Source of the DNA: JAGUXG01 sp043798435
GTDB taxonomy: Bacteria; UBA9089; UBA9088; JAGUXG01
NCBI GenBank assembly: GCA_043798435.1
Contig: JAZDOR010000231.1
Span: 1-20,432, forward strand
Direction of reading: 5' to 3'
Length of the DNA stretch: 20,432 nucleotides
A program made the position numbers and the translations under genes. Shown here in pieces: positions 14,148 through 20,432 of this stretch. The notes under the pieces are model-generated. The model made no database searches and had not been told where the DNA came from. It saw nothing but the letters and a program-made list of their open reading frames with translations. Each line of letters begins with the position of its first letter. The first letter of the stretch is position 1.

Positions 14148-14177
14148 TTGACAAAGACAGACTTTCCGCGATATAAT
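14148..14177 (+). promoter_or_regulatory. Near-consensus promoter TTGACA-18-TATAAT
   Basis: TTGACA at 14148-14153 and TATAAT at 14172-14177, both perfect hexamers, spacer 18 bases. The predicted start falls at 14184-14185, exactly where a GTG opens the 39-codon ORF. This is the strongest promoter seen in the window and it lies immediately outside the repeat block. Confidence 0.75.
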
Positions 14178-14184
14178 TGGGGGT

Positions 14185-14304
14185 GTGAAGAGAAAGTGGT
14201 TTCCAAAGGATGAGCCAATAAATATAGAGCCTTTTGGGAAGATAGATTATCTTGGTGGGCTGCTGGTCTTGTTTGTCTCTTTTTTGTATATCTCCGCAGT
14301 TTAG
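14185..14304 (+). CDS. 39-residue small membrane protein, probable leaderless GTG start
   Basis: GTG at 14185 begins a 39-codon frame ending TAG at 14302-14304. The N-terminal half is polar and basic at the start (KRKWFPKDEPINIEPFGKIDY), and the C-terminal part is a single membrane helix (LGGLLVLFVSFLYISAV) that runs to the end, like a tail-anchored or terminal-helix peptide. There is no Shine-Dalgarno sequence. The start fits the transcription start predicted from the TTGACA/TATAAT promoter, and TATAAT-TGGGG-...-GTGAAG is shared with the glycosyltransferase at 15062, supporting leaderless initiation. It converges on the vapC gene with six bases between stops. I do not recognise a family. It could also be the 5' remnant of a longer gene cut by rearrangement. 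Confidence 0.5.
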   Translation: MKRKWFPKDEPINIEPFGKIDYLGGLLVLFVSFLYISAV

Positions 14305-14310
14305 AGATAT

Positions 14311-14691
14311 TCACCAGGGATATAGCCTTAAATCAGGTATAAAGTAATGCTTGGGATTGTAAGTAACCAAAATCAGCTCGTATATTACACAGGTAGCCGC
14401 AATGACTGCATCTGGTAGACTTAATGTTATACCTTTCTTTTTATACTCTCGGACATATCTGGCTGCTTCATTGGCTATATCTCTATCCACTTCGTAAATC
14501 TTTAGGGAATTGAGAAATAAAGTGGTCTTCTCTTCTTCACCCTCTTTAACTCCAATCTGAACCTCAAGGATAGAAAAAGAAGAGCAAGCAGGGACACCAG
14601 CCCTTTGCAGATTTGTCAGAAGCTCTTTTGTTTTGGCCTGACCCCTCAAGTGCCAGATAATCACATCTGAATCAATGAGAAACTTGCTCAT
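14311..14691 (-). CDS. vapC: PIN domain ribonuclease toxin, VapC-like
   Basis: A 126-residue PIN domain protein, the usual VapC length. Acidic active-site residues are visible at D7 (LIDSDVIIW), E43 (ILEVQIGV) and D94 (LPDAVIAAT). The last strand segment is LVTYNPKHYF, where the common fourth Asp-type position is not evident. VapC toxins cleave specific RNAs, often tRNAs or rRNA, when freed from VapB. The gene overlaps the upstream antitoxin-like gene by 20 bases, the classic toxin-antitoxin layout implying translational coupling. The three core carboxylates suggest an active enzyme. Confidence 0.88.
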   Translation of the reverse strand: MSKFLIDSDVIIWHLRGQAKTKELLTNLQRAGVPACSSFSILEVQIGVKEGEEEKTTLFLNSLKIYEVDRDIANEAARYVREYKKKGITLSLPDAVIAATCVIYELILVTYNPKHYFIPDLRLYPW

Positions 14692-14941
14692 AATTTCTCA
14701 TATACGAAGTTCTGATTTTTTCAAGATAACTATCAACATCCTCTTTGGTTTTTAGATCAGGGTGTTTCTCGTCTGACCAAGCACCGCTCGTTTGCTCAAG
14801 GGCATTTATAAAATTCTCTCTTTCTAACTTCTCCGCAGTTGCCTCTGCTATAAAATAGCTTCGCTTCCTTTTCCCAGCCACCCTATCTACCGTTTTCAGA
14901 AGAACTTTAGGAAGAACAAGATGAGCTTTAACCTTTATCAT
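14672..14941 (-). CDS. vapB: VapB-like antitoxin with ribbon-helix-helix N-terminus
   Basis: An 89-residue protein from ATG 14941. The N-terminal KVKAHLVLPKVLLKTVDRVAGKRKRSYFIAEATAEKLER fits a ribbon-helix-helix DNA-binding domain (strand, helix, turn, helix). The acidic, flexible C-terminal part (SDEKHPDLKTKEDVDSYLEKI) would wrap the toxin. Such antitoxins repress their own promoter. A GTG at 14953 (93 residues) is an alternative start and lies nearer the G-rich GGGGGTG, so the exact N-terminus is open. It overlaps vapC by 20 bases and is divergent from the 15062 gene, with both promoters packed into about 120 bases. Confidence 0.8.
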   Translation of the reverse strand: MIKVKAHLVLPKVLLKTVDRVAGKRKRSYFIAEATAEKLERENFINALEQTSGAWSDEKHPDLKTKEDVDSYLEKIRTSYMRNYEQVSH

Positions 14942-14967
14942 TTTATTTAACACACTTCACCCCCATT

Positions 14968-15000
14968 ATTATAAGTTACATTTATAGTATACATACTTAT
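14968..15000 (-). promoter_or_regulatory. vapBC promoter with possible operator
   Basis: On the minus strand TATAAT lies at 14973-14968; the -35 region 17 bases upstream is poor. ATAAGT (14971-14976) and ACTTAT (14995-15000) form an inverted pair bracketing the -10/-35 spacer, a plausible autoregulatory operator. Arms are short, so this is tentative. Confidence 0.4.
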
Positions 15001-15046
15001 GGGACTATATCAATAAAATTTTTAATGTGATTTTTGGCAGGTATTG

Positions 15047-15055
15047 TGGTATAAT
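15047..15055 (+). promoter_or_regulatory. Extended -10 promoter for the glycosyltransferase gene
   Basis: TGGTATAAT forms an extended -10 (TGnTATAAT) with no good -35 hexamer. Transcription would begin near 15062, on the GTG start codon itself, again predicting a leaderless mRNA. A longer frame from TTG 15044 would place this -10 inside the coding sequence. Confidence 0.55.
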
Positions 15056-15061
15056 TGGGGC

Positions 15062-17167
15062 GTGAAGAAGAAACGAGCCACTAAAGAGAAAAAGTTTAGT
15101 CTACCATCCTTTTTTACAAAAGAGGCTTTTATTGTTGCAGGGCTTTTGGTTTTGGCTTTAATTCTAAGGCTAATCTATCTTGCCCATCTAAAGGTAAATG
15201 ACCCGAGTTTCTACCTGCCTCCTGATGGCACAGATATGCTCACCTACCATAACTATGCCAAGCAGATACTCTCTGGCACCTTTGGCAAAGAGCCTTATTA
15301 CTATGGACCCCTATATTCCTACTTCCTTGCCTTAGTCTATAAGATATTCGGGATAGACCCATATATCGCCAGGCTAATTCAGATGCTCCTTGGAGTTGCT
15401 ACATCCTTTCTAATCTACCTTATTGCTAAGAAGGTTTTTAATAAAGCAGTTGCCCTCATCTCTATCTCTATCTCTATCTTCTACGGAATGTTCTATATCC
15501 ATGAGGGTGTCCTGCTTATGGAGTCTTTAGTTACATTTCTAAACACTCTATCTATCTTCCTCCTGCTCAGAACAGAAGATAACCCTTCATACAAAAATAT
15601 AGCACTCTCTGGGATTGCCATCGGTCTTTCTGCCTTAGCTCGTGCAAACATTCTACTCTTTGTTCCACTCATTCTTATCTGGCTACTCATCCCTCATCCC
15701 TTCTCCCTCATCCCTCTAAAAAAATTTGCTTTCCTCTGTCTGGTCATCGCTCTCATCATCTCCCCTGCAACAATCAGAAACTACCTTACCTCTGGCAGGT
15801 TTGTTCTTATCTCAACCAATGGACCAGTAAGCCTCTGGATTGGAAATAATCCTTATGCCGAGGGATGGTTTGCCTATCCTCCACCTGAGTATTCAAATGA
15901 GATGAGCAGAAAAGCGATAGAAAAAGGGGATAAAGCATATACAGAAGAGGTATTGAGGTTTGCCAAAGAATATCCAGGGCAATTTTTCGGGCTTTTATTT
16001 AATAAGTTCCTTCTCTTTTGGGATAGAGGAGAGATTGAGAATAATATCAGTTATACCTTTCAAAAGGGCTATTCCTTTCTCTTCAAGTTTCCATTGATCC
16101 TTGGATTTGTCATACTCAGTCCACTTGCCCTCCTTGGAATTCTTCTTTCTCTCAGAAAGCAAAGATGCCTCTTGCTACAACTCGCTGTCTTTTCTTTTAT
16201 GATAGCAATTGTTCTCATCTTTATTACAGCAAGATACAGAATCTCAATTTTACCTTTATTGATTGTCTTTGCTTCTTTTGCCATATATTGGTGGTATGAA
16301 AAGCTCAGAAAAAAGAGGTTTGGCACCATTCTTTTATCAATTTCTCTGCTATTCCTTTCCCTCTCGCTCAGTTATTCGCAAAGCCTTAAAGGAAGATTCT
16401 ATCCTATAATTCATCCTGAAGGGATACATATTGAGAGGAATGGTAAGGTTACTATCAAAGACAATACCAGTTATTGGCCTGGAAAGAAAAGTTTTGTCTT
16501 GCAAAACCCCGAGAATATAATAAAGAAAGAGATAGCAATTAAAGAAGATATTATAAACTTCAGAGAGGCAATCCTTTCTTTTATGTATTTTTCAGAAGAA
16601 AGGGCAGAATTAGCTATCAATATCAACGACAAGGTGACAATTCCTGCAACAATAGACTCTGGAACAGGTTTAATTGCTGGCTATCAAACAAGGATTGGTC
16701 ATGGTATTTTGAAGAAAGGGATAAATACAATCACCATAAAACCACTTGGCGGCAAGATCAATATCTTGGTTGATGAAACCTATACCTTCAAAAGGTCTTG
16801 GCTTCAAACCAAAAAGGGATGGAAAAGGCTAAAAGATGGCGAATATATGGTCTGGCTATCCTTATCAGAAGAAAGTTCAATAGATAAAGAGGCGTGGGTA
16901 GCTCAGTGCTACGATTGGGCAAAACTCTATCTCTCGAGCCAGCTATACAATGAGGCTGCTATAGACCTTAAACTGGCTTTGATGCTGACTTCTCCAAACA
17001 ATAAAGAGAGACTCTTGAGTCTTCATACTGATCTATGCAGGCTCTATTACGAAACAGGAAAGATAGATGGGGCTATAGAAGAATGCAAAAAGATAATTGC
17101 CATTGACCCAATAAATGTTCAAGCACATAATAATCTGATCGGTTTGCAAAAAATGCTTGACAAATAA
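15062..17167 (+). CDS. GT39/ArnT-like polytopic membrane glycosyltransferase with C-terminal TPR
   Basis: A 701-residue integral membrane protein. After a basic N-terminus comes the first helix (about 23-43), then a loop with the acidic DGTDMLTYHNYAKQIL (about 55-70) and YYYGPLYSYFLALVYKIFG. This is the layout of the PMT/ArnT-like GT-C family, which uses polyprenyl-phosphate sugars, with the catalytic Asp in the first external loop. About a dozen helices extend to around residue 440. A beta-rich soluble segment follows (about 450-600), and from about 608 two TPR-like units (WAKLYLSSQLYNEAAIDLKLAL and LCRLYYETGKIDGAIEECKKI, with the ...IDPINVQAHNNL helix). The acceptor is unknown; protein or surface glycan modification is likely. 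The start is set at GTG 15062 because of the overlapping promoter. A hairpin with T-run follows at 17301. Confidence 0.82.
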   Translation: MKKKRATKEKKFSLPSFFTKEAFIVAGLLVLALILRLIYLAHLKVNDPSFYLPPDGTDMLTYHNYAKQILSGTFGKEPYYYGPLYSYFLALVYKIFGIDPYIARLIQMLLGVATSFLIYLIAKKVFNKAVALISISISIFYGMFYIHEGVLLMESLVTFLNTLSIFLLLRTEDNPSYKNIALSGIAIGLSALARANILLFVPLILIWLLIPHPFSLIPLKKFAFLCLVIALIISPATIRNYLTSGRFVLISTNGPVSLWIGNNPYAEGWFAYPPPEYSNEMSRKAIEKGDKAYTEEVLRFAKEYPGQFFGLLFNKFLLFWDRGEIENNISYTFQKGYSFLFKFPLILGFVILSPLALLGILLSLRKQRCLLLQLAVFSFMIAIVLIFITARYRISILPLLIVFASFAIYWWYEKLRKKRFGTILLSISLLFLSLSLSYSQSLKGRFYPIIHPEGIHIERNGKVTIKDNTSYWPGKKSFVLQNPENIIKKEIAIKEDIINFREAILSFMYFSEERAELAININDKVTIPATIDSGTGLIAGYQTRIGHGILKKGINTITIKPLGGKINILVDETYTFKRSWLQTKKGWKRLKDGEYMVWLSLSEESSIDKEAWVAQCYDWAKLYLSSQLYNEAAIDLKLALMLTSPNNKERLLSLHTDLCRLYYETGKIDGAIEECKKIIAIDPINVQAHNNLIGLQKMLDK

Positions 17168-17184
17168 AAAATGGACTTTGTAAA

Positions 17185-17265
17185 ATGATAGTCATGATAA
17201 AAATATTGAATTTCATCGAAGAAGTTGCGGAGAGGCAGAATCAGAGAGAGAGAGAGAGAGAGTAA
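17185..17265 (+). CDS. 26-codon ORF ending in an Arg-Glu tail (doubtful)
   Basis: ATG 17185 to TAA 17263-17265 encodes MIVMIKILNFIEEVAERQNQ followed by alternating Arg-Glu read from an (AG)10 run. No ribosome site is evident. It is listed because any change in the AG number would shift its frame and C-terminus. It may be non-coding leader of the downstream surface-protein gene. Confidence 0.2.
   Translation: MIVMIKILNFIEEVAERQNQRERERE
17243..17262 (+). repeat. Dinucleotide microsatellite (AG)10
   Basis: Twenty bases of uninterrupted AG lie 90 bases upstream of the large secreted protein gene. Perfect dinucleotide runs of this length are rare in bacterial DNA and are prone to slipped-strand changes. 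Confidence 0.95.
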
Positions 17266-17300
17266 CTTTCGCAAACAATCTTTATATAGAACTAACAGAC

Positions 17301-17329
17301 GCAGGTTAAAAATAGCCTGCTCTTTTTTT
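17301..17329 (+). terminator. Probable intrinsic terminator after the glycosyltransferase gene
   Basis: GCAGG (17301-17305) pairs with CCTGC (17316-17320) around a ten-base AT-rich loop, followed by TCTTTTTTT. The stem is short, but the T-run is convincing. It separates the 15062 gene from the 17353 gene, unless it serves as an attenuator in the latter's leader. Confidence 0.6.
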
Positions 17330-17352
17330 GTCTAAAATTTAGGAGGTGTAGC

Positions 17353-20300
17353 ATGAAGAAAGTATTTGTGATGTGTTTAGGGATTTTAGGGTTTATGATG
17401 GGCAAGGAACTTTGGGCTGAGACCTATGTTTCTGGAACAATCAGTGGCAACACAATCTGGACTCAGGCAAGTAGCCCTTATATTGTTACAGATACCGTAA
17501 CTGTGACTAATGGCGTGGTCTTGACCATTCAATCAGGGGTAACTGTAATGTTTGCCACAGAGACATCCTTAATTTGTTACGGCACACTAAATGCAGTTGG
17601 CACCTCTATTGGCACAATTACCTTTACATCCAACCAAGCTACTCATACTACTGGTCACTGGAAAGGAATTAAGCTTTCTGGTAATGGAGCTAATGTAAGT
17701 CAAATTAGCTATTGTGATATTGGCTATGCAAAGCAGGCGGTTTATCTGGAGAATGTGGCAAGGATTACAATTACCCATAACTACATTCACGATAATAAGG
17801 GAAACGATGGAACATCAGGTCAAGAAGGAAAAATTGGGTCTGGAATCTGCCTTTTTTTCTCCAATGATAATATTATTAAAAACAATATTATTTCTGATAA
17901 TTCTGGAGGTGGTGGTGGTAGCAATGGCAGTGGAGGTATGGGTGCAGGAGTTTATCTTTGTTCTTCTACCAATACTACAATATTTCAAAACAAATTTTAT
18001 AATAACAGAGGAGGAGGCGGCGGAAGCGGTATATATTATGTTGGTAACGGTGGCATTGGGGTTGGAATCTACATTTCTTCATCGGCAGATACTGACATAT
18101 CATCTAATGCGATAAATAATACGGATGGGGGTATGGGTGGAACCAGTTATGACTGGCTTTCTGGTCGCGGAGGAATGGGAGTTGGAATATATCTTTCTTC
18201 TTCGATGGATGTTACTATAACACAAAATACTATAGACAATACAAAAGCAGGAAGATGTGCTCAGTATAGTTGGGATCAAGATGGAGCTATTGGATCAGGA
18301 GTGTATCTTTATAATTCAGCTAATATTGTTGTAAAAGAAAATAGTGTTTACAATAGTGTAGGAGGCAATAGTTTTTCTATAGGTGGAAATGGTATCGGTA
18401 TATGTTTAGATTCATTAAGCAATATTATTATCAATAATAACACCATTGCTAATAGTATTGGTGGTGGTGGTGGCAGCTATGGTCAAGGATACGGGATATA
18501 TTCTTGCTTCAATTCTTTTCCATCCATTCATTACAATAGCTTAACAGGAAACAAAAATGGGGATTTGACCAAAGGTTTTGGTGTTTATCACGATGGAAGC
18601 TCTGGCACTATTTCAGCTACCCTTAATTGGTGGGGAGCAAATTCTGGGCCTTATCATATAATCACTAATCCATTAGGTATGGGAGACCAAGTAAGTGATT
18701 GGGTTAATTACCGACCATGGATAGGAATTGCATCTTTTATTCCTTCACAAGGTCCCGTTGGTTCAATAGTTACTATAGATGGAGCATTTTTAGCAACAAA
18801 TACTGTAATTTCCATCTCCTTTGGCACCCACCCTTCTATCACCACCACTCAATCAAGCATAAACGGCACCTTCTCTGCCACTTTCAAGGTCTCTGCCCAG
18901 ACACCAGGAACCAAGGTCATCACAGCTCAAGATACTTCAGGCAACCTTGCAACCACAACCTTCTATTTGATGCCTTCTAACATTTCAGTTTCACCTTCAT
19001 CCGCCCTTGCTGGAAAAGAGATTACAGTCTGTGGCTCATCATTCCTTGGGAATAGAGGGATTACGATTGACTTCGGCACCCACCTCTCTATCTCTGTCTC
19101 TATCTCAAGTCTATTCGGTACCTTCTCAGCCACATTTATTACTGATACCCAAACCCCAGGCACCAAAGTCATCACCGCTCAAGATACCGAAGGCAACTTT
19201 GCCACAACCCTATTCATTCTCCTTCCACCAACATTCCTGAAGGTTGTCCCATCATATAACCTCATCGCCAAGGATCAGGAGTTTGATGTTGATGTTAAAT
19301 TAGAGGATGTCAGGAATCTTAAAGGGGCTGAGGTACATTTGTCCTTTGACCCAAATATCCTTCAGGTTCTGGAATTGAATAACGGCACATTTCCTCCAGG
19401 CGATAACAAGGGGATTCTTAAGGGAACCAATAATACCACTGGACATATTGATTATACCGTGATTCTTTTCTCAGGCTCAGCCACAGGTTCAGGGGTCCTA
19501 TGTTCAATGAGATTTAAGGGAAAGGAAGGGGGAACATCTACGATTGTTTTTGACTTTGACCAACCAGGCAATAGAAAGACAATGCTTATGGATAAGGAGA
19601 GTAATTTCATCCCATTTAATGTAGAGGGGTCAAAGGTCTATGTTGCTGATTCTTTGTCTGTTCTGCCAAAGGATACGACCATACCTGCTGGGAATGATCA
19701 AAGCTACTCTGCTTATGCCAAGTGTGGCTCAGAAGATGTTAATGTTACAGGCTCTGCTACATTCACAGCTTCAGGTGGAGGCTCTTTCGCCACCAATACC
19801 TTTACCGCACATTACATTGGAACATATACCATACAAGCAGGCTTCTTAGGTACTATCGGAGCAACCAATGTCTATATAGCCCCAGGAACACCAACATTTC
19901 TTCTCTATGTAAGTGGTAATGACCAAACCTCAACCTGCACAACAATTTTAGCTGAGCCTTTTGTAGTCAAGATAGAAGATGCCTATCATAACCCCTGTCC
20001 TAATGTCTCTGCGTCCTTTGCGGTTATCTCTTCTCCAGTAGGAGCAGACGGCTATAGCCTATCTTCCACCCAAACCCTAACCAACATAAATGGAACCACA
20101 TCAAGCTATCTTACCTTGGGTGATGAACCACCAGGAAGCTATACCATAAGAGCAAGCTCAGGAAGCCTATCACCCTTTGACTTTACTGCCTGGTCTTTCC
20201 GAAGGTTCGGAAATATTGCTGGAACCTGCCTGATAAACTATGGAACAACTACAGGAGGGATACAAAGGACTGCAAGTATCACAGTAACCTTAATTGAAAC

Positions 20301-20432
20301 AGGTGCTACCACAACTACAAATTCTAACTCCTACTTTATCTTCAATAATATCCTTGTGGGAACATATAGCGTATCATTCACCTATCCTGGAGCAACACCT
20401 GCAACAAAGACTAATATTGCCATAACCCAAAC
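17353..20432 (+). CDS. Large secreted beta-helix protein with TIG-like repeats and a cohesin-like domain (3' end outside window)
   Basis: The frame is open from ATG 17353 to the window edge, at least 1026 codons. AGGAGG (17341-17346) gives a strong ribosome site six bases before the ATG. A signal peptide (about 1-22) is followed by a right-handed parallel beta-helix (about 25-450) rich in NxIxxN coils; from about 157 to 385 each coil pair carries a glycine-rich loop (GGGGGS-type) at 32-40 residue spacing. Two Ig/TIG-like repeats follow (about 461-540 and 542-625), each with FGTH and TPGTKVITAQDT. Next is a cohesin-like domain (about 626-764: FDVDVKLEDVRNLKGAEVHLSFDPNILQV then SMRFKGK...TIVFDF). 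Two Ig-like segments come next, to about 955, and then a carboxypeptidase-regulatory-like domain (GNIAGTCLINYG...YFIFNNILVGTYSVSF). It is probably a cell-surface adhesin or glycan-binding protein. The missing C-terminus could hold a dockerin or an anchoring signal. Confidence 0.85.
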   Translation, partial: MKKVFVMCLGILGFMMGKELWAETYVSGTISGNTIWTQASSPYIVTDTVTVTNGVVLTIQSGVTVMFATETSLICYGTLNAVGTSIGTITFTSNQATHTTGHWKGIKLSGNGANVSQISYCDIGYAKQAVYLENVARITITHNYIHDNKGNDGTSGQEGKIGSGICLFFSNDNIIKNNIISDNSGGGGGSNGSGGMGAGVYLCSSTNTTIFQNKFYNNRGGGGGSGIYYVGNGGIGVGIYISSSADTDISSNAINNTDGGMGGTSYDWLSGRGGMGVGIYLSSSMDVTITQNTIDNTKAGRCAQYSWDQDGAIGSGVYLYNSANIVVKENSVYNSVGGNSFSIGGNGIGICLDSLSNIIINNNTIANSIGGGGGSYGQGYGIYSCFNSFPSIHYNSLTGNKNGDLTKGFGVYHDGSSGTISATLNWWGANSGPYHIITNPLGMGDQVSDWVNYRPWIGIASFIPSQGPVGSIVTIDGAFLATNTVISISFGTHPSITTTQSSINGTFSATFKVSAQTPGTKVITAQDTSGNLATTTFYLMPSNISVSPSSALAGKEITVCGSSFLGNRGITIDFGTHLSISVSISSLFGTFSATFITDTQTPGTKVITAQDTEGNFATTLFILLPPTFLKVVPSYNLIAKDQEFDVDVKLEDVRNLKGAEVHLSFDPNILQVLELNNGTFPPGDNKGILKGTNNTTGHIDYTVILFSGSATGSGVLCSMRFKGKEGGTSTIVFDFDQPGNRKTMLMDKESNFIPFNVEGSKVYVADSLSVLPKDTTIPAGNDQSYSAYAKCGSEDVNVTGSATFTASGGGSFATNTFTAHYIGTYTIQAGFLGTIGATNVYIAPGTPTFLLYVSGNDQTSTCTTILAEPFVVKIEDAYHNPCPNVSASFAVISSPVGADGYSLSSTQTLTNINGTTSSYLTLGDEPPGSYTIRASSGSLSPFDFTAWSFRRFGNIAGTCLINYGTTTGGIQRTASITVTLIETGATTTTNSNSYFIFNNILVGTYSVSFTYPGATPATKTNIAITQ

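Noticed and set aside
13956..14213. 85-codon + frame and 14081-14314 minus frame over the repeat block
   Set aside because: Both are composed largely of repeat words and have no ribosome sites or protein features.
17266..17352. A c-di-GMP or other known riboswitch in the leader of the surface-protein gene
   Set aside because: I could not match any conserved riboswitch core; only the short hairpin with a T-run is supported.
17714..18115. 133-codon + frame inside the beta-helix gene
   Set aside because: It is an alternate-frame shadow; the 17353 frame is continuous to the window end and carries clear domain patterns.

Overview
This window looks like a piece of an uncultured, AT-rich bacterial genome, probably a candidate-phylum lineage assembled from a metagenome. 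I infer this from moderately low GC, bacterial housekeeping genes (pgk, dnaK, pstAB) mixed with many sensor-type and toxin-antitoxin-like genes, loose operon structure, and intergenic DNA packed with imperfect palindromes. The sequence does not let me name the phylum. I see no rRNA, tRNA, CRISPR array, transposase or phage module.

Layout. 1-3200 (+): the 3' end of pgk, a Uma2-family gene, and pstA and pstB without pstS or pstC. 3287-8170 (-): a PLD-superfamily lipoprotein with a fibronectin-like tail; a run HEPN, MNT nucleotidyltransferase, tandem-repeat beta-propeller exported protein, GAF protein; and a free-standing FIST sensor protein. 8352-10970 (-): dnaK, followed downstream by two tiny single-pass membrane ORFs (37 and 30 codons) and a retropepsin-like aspartic protease. 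11191-13605 (+): an 804-residue GAF-GAF-MshEN protein whose C-terminal half is a GspE/PilB-type ATPase with broken Walker motifs. 13611-14120 holds only nested palindromic repeats. 14148-14304 (+): a strong promoter and a 39-codon membrane ORF. 14311-14941 (-): a VapBC-type pair. 15062-17167 (+): a GT39/ArnT-like membrane glycosyltransferase with a TPR tail. 17353 to the end (+): a very large secreted beta-helix protein carrying two Ig/TIG-like repeats and a cohesin-like domain, cut by the window edge.

Four things stand out. (1) Nearly every larger intergenic gap holds a short-word inverted repeat. Some are near-identical dispersed copies: 10993-11113 and 13738-13834 are the same element in opposite orientation on either side of the GAF-pseudoATPase gene. 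Others are nested in one another (4725-4940, 13611-13962). (2) The GAF-GAF-MshEN-pseudo-GspE protein looks like a regulatory relative of type IV pilus/type II secretion motors. (3) The dnaK-distal trio of two micro-membrane proteins and an aspartic protease forms a compact cassette with strong ribosome sites. (4) Several genes appear to start on leaderless mRNAs, with a shared -10/G-run/GTG-AAG start signature.

Because no search could be run, family names rest on motifs and fold-level patterns read by eye. Claims of novelty are hypotheses.
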